A DNA stretch of 64,000 bases from Heterocephalus glaber (taxonomy: Eukaryota; Chordata; Mammalia; Rodentia; Bathyergidae), in the NCBI RefSeq assembly GCF_000247695.1, contig NW_004624783.1, positions 7,284,146 to 7,348,145 of the forward strand, written 5' to 3'. The notes under the pieces were generated by a model, which worked only from the letters and a program-made list of their open reading frames with translations, made no database searches and had not been told where the DNA came from. Position 1 is the first letter of the stretch. Each line of letters begins with the position of its first letter. This document shows positions 59,701-64,000 of this stretch, piece by piece. Both the position numbers and the translations under genes were made by a program.

Positions 59701-62700
59701 GAGGCTCAAATGGGAGGGGCTGCCCAAGGTCGAGGTGGCCCCAGGAGCAGCGGTCCAGAGCCAAGCAGCTCCTTACCTGCGTGGCACCTCCTGGTCGGCA
59801 TACTTGACAGCTACTGTGTAGGGTCCGTCAGTGGCAGGGGTGTAGTGGACAGTGTGGGTGCCATCCCCCTTGTCACGCACCTCTACAGGCTCAGCCACAC
59901 CTGGGCAAGGGGAGCGGGGTCAGCAGAGCCTCCTGGCCCATTGCCTCACCTCCTTCCCCCCTGCCCCAGACATTCTATACCTGTAGGGCCCAGCACAGCC
60001 ACCTGCAGGGGGGCCCGGCCAGCTTGACTGCAGTCCACTGTGAAGGTCTGGGGTACCCGGGCCCTGACGCCAGCTCCCAGCCCTGGCCCCGAGCACTTCA
60101 CCTTCCCAGGGTCCACCACATCCTTCACTGGCACCCGGAATGGACTCCCTGTGAGGAGGAGGAGGAGGACATCAACCTCTACCCATCTGCCTGGGAGGGC
60201 CTCCCTGATGCCAAGGACTCAAGGAGGAGGCAGCCTCCCTGCCCCTTTGATGCCCACAGCGAGGCCAGACCAACATTCAAAAATGCTTAAGAACTTTCTG
60301 AGAAAACATAAGAATAAATGAACTTGGCTACGGACTGAGGCTGGGCAAACCTCATTTGCGCTTCGGGTCAGGAAGAAGGTCTTCCTAACAATACAATGTT
60401 CAAATGTTTTCTGACATTGTGGTGGGAGCAGCCAGCAGGCCAGTGACAGTGACCTGGACCATCTGAGTGACCAAGCCTCTTGAGTGGACTTGCACAACCA
60501 AAATCTGAAGCTCTAGGCAAGGGTTGCTGGGAATGAACGGGAGGAGCTGTCATCCACAGCAGCCCCCGCCCTGCCCCCCAGGCTTCCTTCCTGCCATCTC
60601 GCCTCTGCCAATCTCCACACCCAGCTTCCCTCTCCTCTAGCACCACGCAGCCTTCCCTACACCCTCCCCTCTGTGCACCTGGGATGGGCTGCCCCCCGAA
60701 GGTGATGTTGACGTCGTACTCTCCAGGGGTGAAGGGGATGTACTCCACGGAGCAGCTACCATCCTTGTTGTCCTTGCAGGACATCTTGGCTTCTGAAGGG
60801 CCCTCGATGGCTAGGCCTAGGCCCCCGGTGCCAGCACCCCTGCAAGATGACACTCCGATCACCTCTGCTAGGACCAGTGAATGTGGATGGAGGGGGTTGC
60901 AGGGATGGGGAGGAAAATGATAGCAGGCAGGTGGGGGCCCTGAGAGGGGTGAGGGATGAGCTACAGGGGCTGACTGGGAGACCATGGGAGGTTTGCTCCT
61001 GAGTCACCCCTCAGAGAGGATGGGACGGGGTGAGACACAGACAGGACAGGTGGAGAGACAAGATCGAGGCAGCCACAGCCTCAGTTCAAGGTTAGGGAAG
61101 GCCAAAGGTACCTGGTTTCCACAGTGAAGCGGTTGGATTTGTTGACCAAGCCACTCTCTAGGCCTGGCCCAAAGGCCCGGACTAGGGTGGGGTCACAGCC
61201 TTCAGTCACACCCACTCGGAAGGGGCTTTTGGGCACAGCCACCTCATCATATAGCACCTCCACCAGATGCACGCCTGGAAGTCAGACATAGAGTCAGTCA
61301 GGGAGTGTAGCCCCACACGCGCCCCGCCCCCCCGGCCCCAGCCCCGACCATGCTGTGATCAACTCCCTGTCAGGTGTGCCTCCCTTAGCCCAGCCACTCA
61401 CCCTCCTCAAAGGCTGTGTACTGCACCCGGTAGGTGCCATCCCCATTGTCTGTTACGTAGGTGTCTGTCTTAGCACCAGAGGGGTTGAGCACTCGAGCTG
61501 TCACATGGTTGCCACCCACGGTTGTTAAGGATCTTGCATCCACAGTGAACTCAGTGGTCACCTCCCGAAGGACACCTGGGGCCAGAGAGGCGTTCTCAGC
61601 ATGGGTGCTCAGCCCTACTCCTCCAGGTGGAGCCCGGCCACCCTCTGTACCCCTGTGGGCCCCAGGCTGTCCCCCATAATGTATGTCACCATTTGGTGAC
61701 ATATTCTGCCCACATCAGTTGCTCCACCGGGCTGTGGGTCTTGGGGAGTAAGTCTGGGTCTCACATGCCTTATGTCCTCCATGCCCAGTCCACAGTGTGG
61801 CCCCACAAATGGCCCATTTATGCTACTATCCTTTGACTCCTGTCATCTTCTGTCCCAGAGCTTTCCCTCCTGAGCAGGGTTCTTAGCTTTCCTGGGTCTA
61901 AGATCCCTTAAGCTAGTAAGTGCAAAGATCTCCTAAGAAAAATGCTCAGGGGCAGATGCCATCTTGTTATAAGAGCAGAGGCCAATGTCCACACCCTGCT
62001 TGTCCCCTCTGCACTTTCTTTGAGATGTCTAGGTCCCTAAGGACTCAGGGCTGCCATCTCTGCTTCCCTCCCTCTCACTGCCGTCTCCTCTCTCACTCAC
62101 CATGAGGCTCCACTCCAGGCCCCGAGACCTTGACACCGCTGGTGTCAACAGCTGGTTGCACATGGACACGAGTGGGGAACTTGGGGATAGGGTGGCCGCC
62201 GTACTTGATGGTGATGGTGTAGGTGCCGGGGAATGCAGGGCTGTAGGTGATATGGTAGGTGCCATCCGCGTTGTTGTGGATCAGCACCTCGGCCTTGACG
62301 CCGGCATCGGACAGGATCTCGATGGTCAGCTCAGCCTCGCCCGCCTCTGAGCAGTCCACAGTGAAGGTGGCCGCCTCTCCAGCCTTGCCGCGCTCCAGGC
62401 CTGGCCCGCTGGCCCGTACCTTGCTTGGGTCAAACACAGGCTGGATGGTGGCCTTGAAGGGCGAGCCTGGGATGTGGGCTTCGGCAAACAGGATGTTGAT
62501 GGTGTACTCCCCGGGCTCCGTGGGCAGGTAGCTGACAGCACAGGAGCCATCGCCATTGTCCTGGCATTCGATCTTGGCCTCGCAGGGGCCCTCCACAGTC
62601 AGCCCCAGGCCACCTGTGCCAGCCCCTTTGGTGTCTATGGAAAATGGTGCGGGGGTGCCGACCAGGCCGCCCTTAAGCCCAGGGCCGTAAGCACAGACCT

Positions 62701-64000
62701 AGGAGGGAGCAGGTGTGTGAGTTCCCCATGTCTGGCCTCTCCATGGCACCCCACCAAGCTGAGAACTTCAGCTGAGCAGCTCTGGAAGACTGAGTACAAG
62801 TACTCAGGAGATGAAATAACTTGTCCTAGTTAGTGGACCCAGGATTTAAGCCAAGGTCTGATTCCAAGGCCTGGCTCTTAATAACTAAATTGTCTATAAG
62901 GCAGGTCCTGGCTGGAGGACAATCCTGGCCCTGGGTCCTTGGCTGTGCCCACTCCTGGAACATAAGTACTTCCGGCCTCTGCCCCGGATTTGTTCATTTT
63001 CCCCATAGCCCCCCAGGTCTTAGCTCCAGCCAGCCTGTGTCTCCTCACCTTGGAGGGGTCGGGGGGCAGCACACCCTCCACAGCAAAGGGGCTACCAGGC
63101 ACTGGGTGGCCGTCATAGGTGATGTCCACCTTGTAGGGCCCCTCCTCAGGGGGCATGTAACGGACTGCCTGGGCTTCGGCTCCACCCCCAGGCTCCAGTT
63201 TGCAGGGGATTGGTCGTCGGGAGGGTGAGGTCATCCGTACATCCAGCTGGCCCTGACCACCGGCCCCTCGTGTGTTCACAGAGAACGCCTGTTCCTGCCC
63301 CACAGCCACCTCTGCACATAGCACAAGGAACACCATGAGCAGAGACTCCAGCCTACCCCACTCAACACTCCTCACTCCCAGGGTGGCTCTTGTCCTACTT
63401 ACTGCTGTTGAGGCCTTGAACTTTGACTTTGCTGAGGTCCAGTGGGGGTGCCACATTCACTATGAAAGGGCTTTTGGGAACAGGGTCCCCGCCATAGGTC
63501 ACTGTCACTGCCATGTTGCCCTATTGTGTATAATAGAAAGTCAGAACTGGGTAACTTAGCTTACCTTGGCAACATCCCCTGGGTCTATGTGGACTCATAG
63601 AGACACACAGAGAGAGGATGGGAGGCAGGAAAGGAACAAGGACTCAGAATGGTTCTATGAGATTGCAGGAGGGACCCCTGGTCCCTGCTCTGCAGGACAG
63701 GTGAGGGCATGCCAGGATGGGACGCACCTGCTGGACAGCAGTATACTTGACAGTGTAGGAGTAGTCGTGGTTGTCTATGATTTCAAAGTCCCGCACAACC
63801 TCGCCCTTGGCTGCCCCAGCAAAGTGCACGTCCAGCTTGGCCTTGCCAGCTCCCTTGGTCAGCACGGTGAAGTGAGTGGGCTTCCCGACTTCCACACCTG
63901 AGAGCCCATCCAGAGATGGTGAGGACCTCACCCCAAGCCCAACCTCACACCAGCCCCACTCCCACCAGACACCTACCTGTGCGGTTCAGCCCGGGACCCT
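50996..64000 (-). CDS. FLNC: FLNC, filamin C, 3' part (exon 17 partial to exon 48)
   Basis: Filamin C cross-links actin in skeletal and cardiac muscle at Z-discs and costameres. The window holds 32 exons on the minus strand, from the partial exon at the right edge to the stop: 63977-64000, 63728-63897, 63403-63520, 63049-63311, 62101-62698, 61402-61575, 61112-61274, 60679-60839, 59981-60148, 59777-59900, 59235-59391, 58974-59163, 58776-58799, 58411-58658, 57960-58058, 57546-57645, 57121-57261, 56744-56872, 56478-56651, 55688-55849, 55404-55607, 54881-55033, 54669-54791, 54320-54562, 53862-54131, 53625-53762, 53244-53359, 52901-53033, 52637-52813, 52229-52447, 51293-51502, 50996-51183. Phases agree at every junction with no stop, giving about 1,850 of some 2,725 residues. 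Numbering back from exon 48 puts the hinge-1 exon at 31, as in human. The actin-binding domain and first Ig repeats lie beyond the window. Confidence 0.97.
51886..51970 (+). mobile_element. ID-like SINE, diverged, in FLNC intron 46
   Basis: caggaatttactcagtggtg to gagttcaattcctggtacca. Confidence 0.7.
53862..54562 (-). CDS. FLNC: FLNC exons 40-41: FLNC-specific insert in Ig20, and Ig21
   Basis: Exon 40 (54320-54562, 243 bases) encodes the roughly 80-residue insert that distinguishes filamin C from filamins A and [61 protein letters not shown]. It is basic and Ser/Thr-rich; in other mammals it targets the protein to Z-discs and binds myotilin/XIRP-type partners. Exon 41 (53862-54131) resumes the Ig fold ([40 protein letters not shown]). 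This insert is the strongest proof that the gene is FLNC and not another filamin. Confidence 0.95.
54669..57645 (-). CDS. FLNC: FLNC exons 32-39: Ig repeats 16 to start of 20
   Basis: Exons 57546-57645 ([20 protein letters not shown]), 57121-57261, 56744-56872, 56478-56651, 55688-55849, 55404-55607, 54881-55033 and 54669-54791. Landmarks: [110 protein letters not shown] and [20 protein letters not shown]. These are the repeats of rod 2 that bind partner proteins at the muscle membrane and Z-disc. All splice sites and phases fit. Confidence 0.93.
57960..58058 (-). CDS. FLNC: FLNC exon 31: hinge 1
   Basis: A 99-base exon in phase 0 on both sides encodes [20 protein letters not shown] and then a Pro-rich end ([13 protein letters not shown]). 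This is the flexible hinge 1 between Ig repeats 15 and 16, the site of calpain sensitivity in filamins and alternatively spliced in FLNC (family knowledge). It can be skipped without a frame change. Acceptor cctcctcag, donor gtactg. The exon looks intact, so both isoforms are possible in this species. Confidence 0.9.
58411..60839 (-). CDS. FLNC: FLNC exons 24-30: Ig repeats up to hinge 1, with a 24-base exon
   Basis: Exons 60679-60839, 59981-60148, 59777-59900, 59235-59391, 58974-59163, 58776-58799 and 58411-58658. Reading in order: [100 protein letters not shown], then the tiny exon 58776-58799 encoding VSIGGHGLG, then [20 protein letters not shown]. The 24-base exon has acceptor tttctag and donor gtgagt, and joins phase 1 to phase 1. 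It is easy to miss in automatic annotation. Confidence 0.92.
61112..64000 (-). CDS. FLNC: FLNC exons 17-23: middle filamin Ig repeats
   Basis: Exons 63977-64000 (partial), 63728-63897, 63403-63520, 63049-63311, 62101-62698, 61402-61575 and 61112-61274. The filamin repeat pattern is clear: GPGL starts, DNGDGT/DNKDGS centres and PGSPF/PKSPF ends (for example [36 protein letters not shown]). Exon 21 (62101-62698, 598 bases) is unusually long for this gene and carries two repeats without an intron, as in other mammals. These would be roughly repeats 7 to 12 of the rod. Confidence 0.93.

Overview
The window is mammalian nuclear DNA, most likely from a rodent. Genes are split into many short exons with GT-AG introns. 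The non-coding parts are full of B1-type (7SL-derived) SINEs and a very abundant tRNA-derived ID-like SINE that usually ends in ggtaccaaaa. Some elements are B1+ID-like dimers. This mix points to a non-murid rodent (squirrel-related or beaver/kangaroo-rat-related lineages are possible), but I cannot fix the species. Gene order is that of human 7q32.1 read in reverse: (IRF5 off the left edge) - KCP - SPMIP1/ATP6V1FNB - ATP6V1F - FLNC.

Layout. 1-6900: intergenic DNA with SINEs, a candidate minus-strand 5' exon near 2108-2320 (perhaps IRF5) and the GC-rich start of KCP. 6938-32569 (+): KCP, a secreted BMP/TGF-beta modulator made of about 20 von Willebrand C (VWC) modules, then a VWD domain and a cysteine-rich C-terminus; I resolve 42 coding exons. 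32570-34600: KCP 3' end and an LTR-like repeat. 34633-41183 (+): an unrecognised multi-exon gene or gene remnant with a Glu/Pro/Gly-rich exon, a coiled coil and a CpG island; a LINE-1 and a 545-base assembly gap lie inside it. 41358-43482 (-): SPMIP1 (ATP6V1FNB), two exons. 44196-47457 (-): ATP6V1F, two coding exons. 47460-50280: repeats, no gene seen. 50290-64000 (-): 3' part of FLNC (filamin C), coding exons 17 (partial) to 48, running off the right edge.

The main result is that KCP appears broken. All 42 exons can be found with usable splice sites, but the reading frame carries three in-frame stops, each at a conserved Cys codon turned to TGA (20189, 29238, 29724), and five single-base frame errors (exons 14, 16, 22, 23, 37). 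At least six further invariant VWC cysteines are replaced. SPMIP1, ATP6V1F and FLNC in the same contig are fully open, so general poor sequence quality is an unlikely sole cause, although several indels lie in C or G runs and could be assembly errors. The unrecognised gene also carries two in-frame stops. The simplest reading is lineage-specific loss of KCP (and perhaps its neighbour) next to intact, strongly conserved genes.

The genes do not form one pathway. KCP acts on extracellular BMP signalling, SPMIP1 is a sperm axoneme protein, ATP6V1F is a proton-pump subunit, and FLNC is a muscle actin cross-linker. They are neighbours by conserved synteny.
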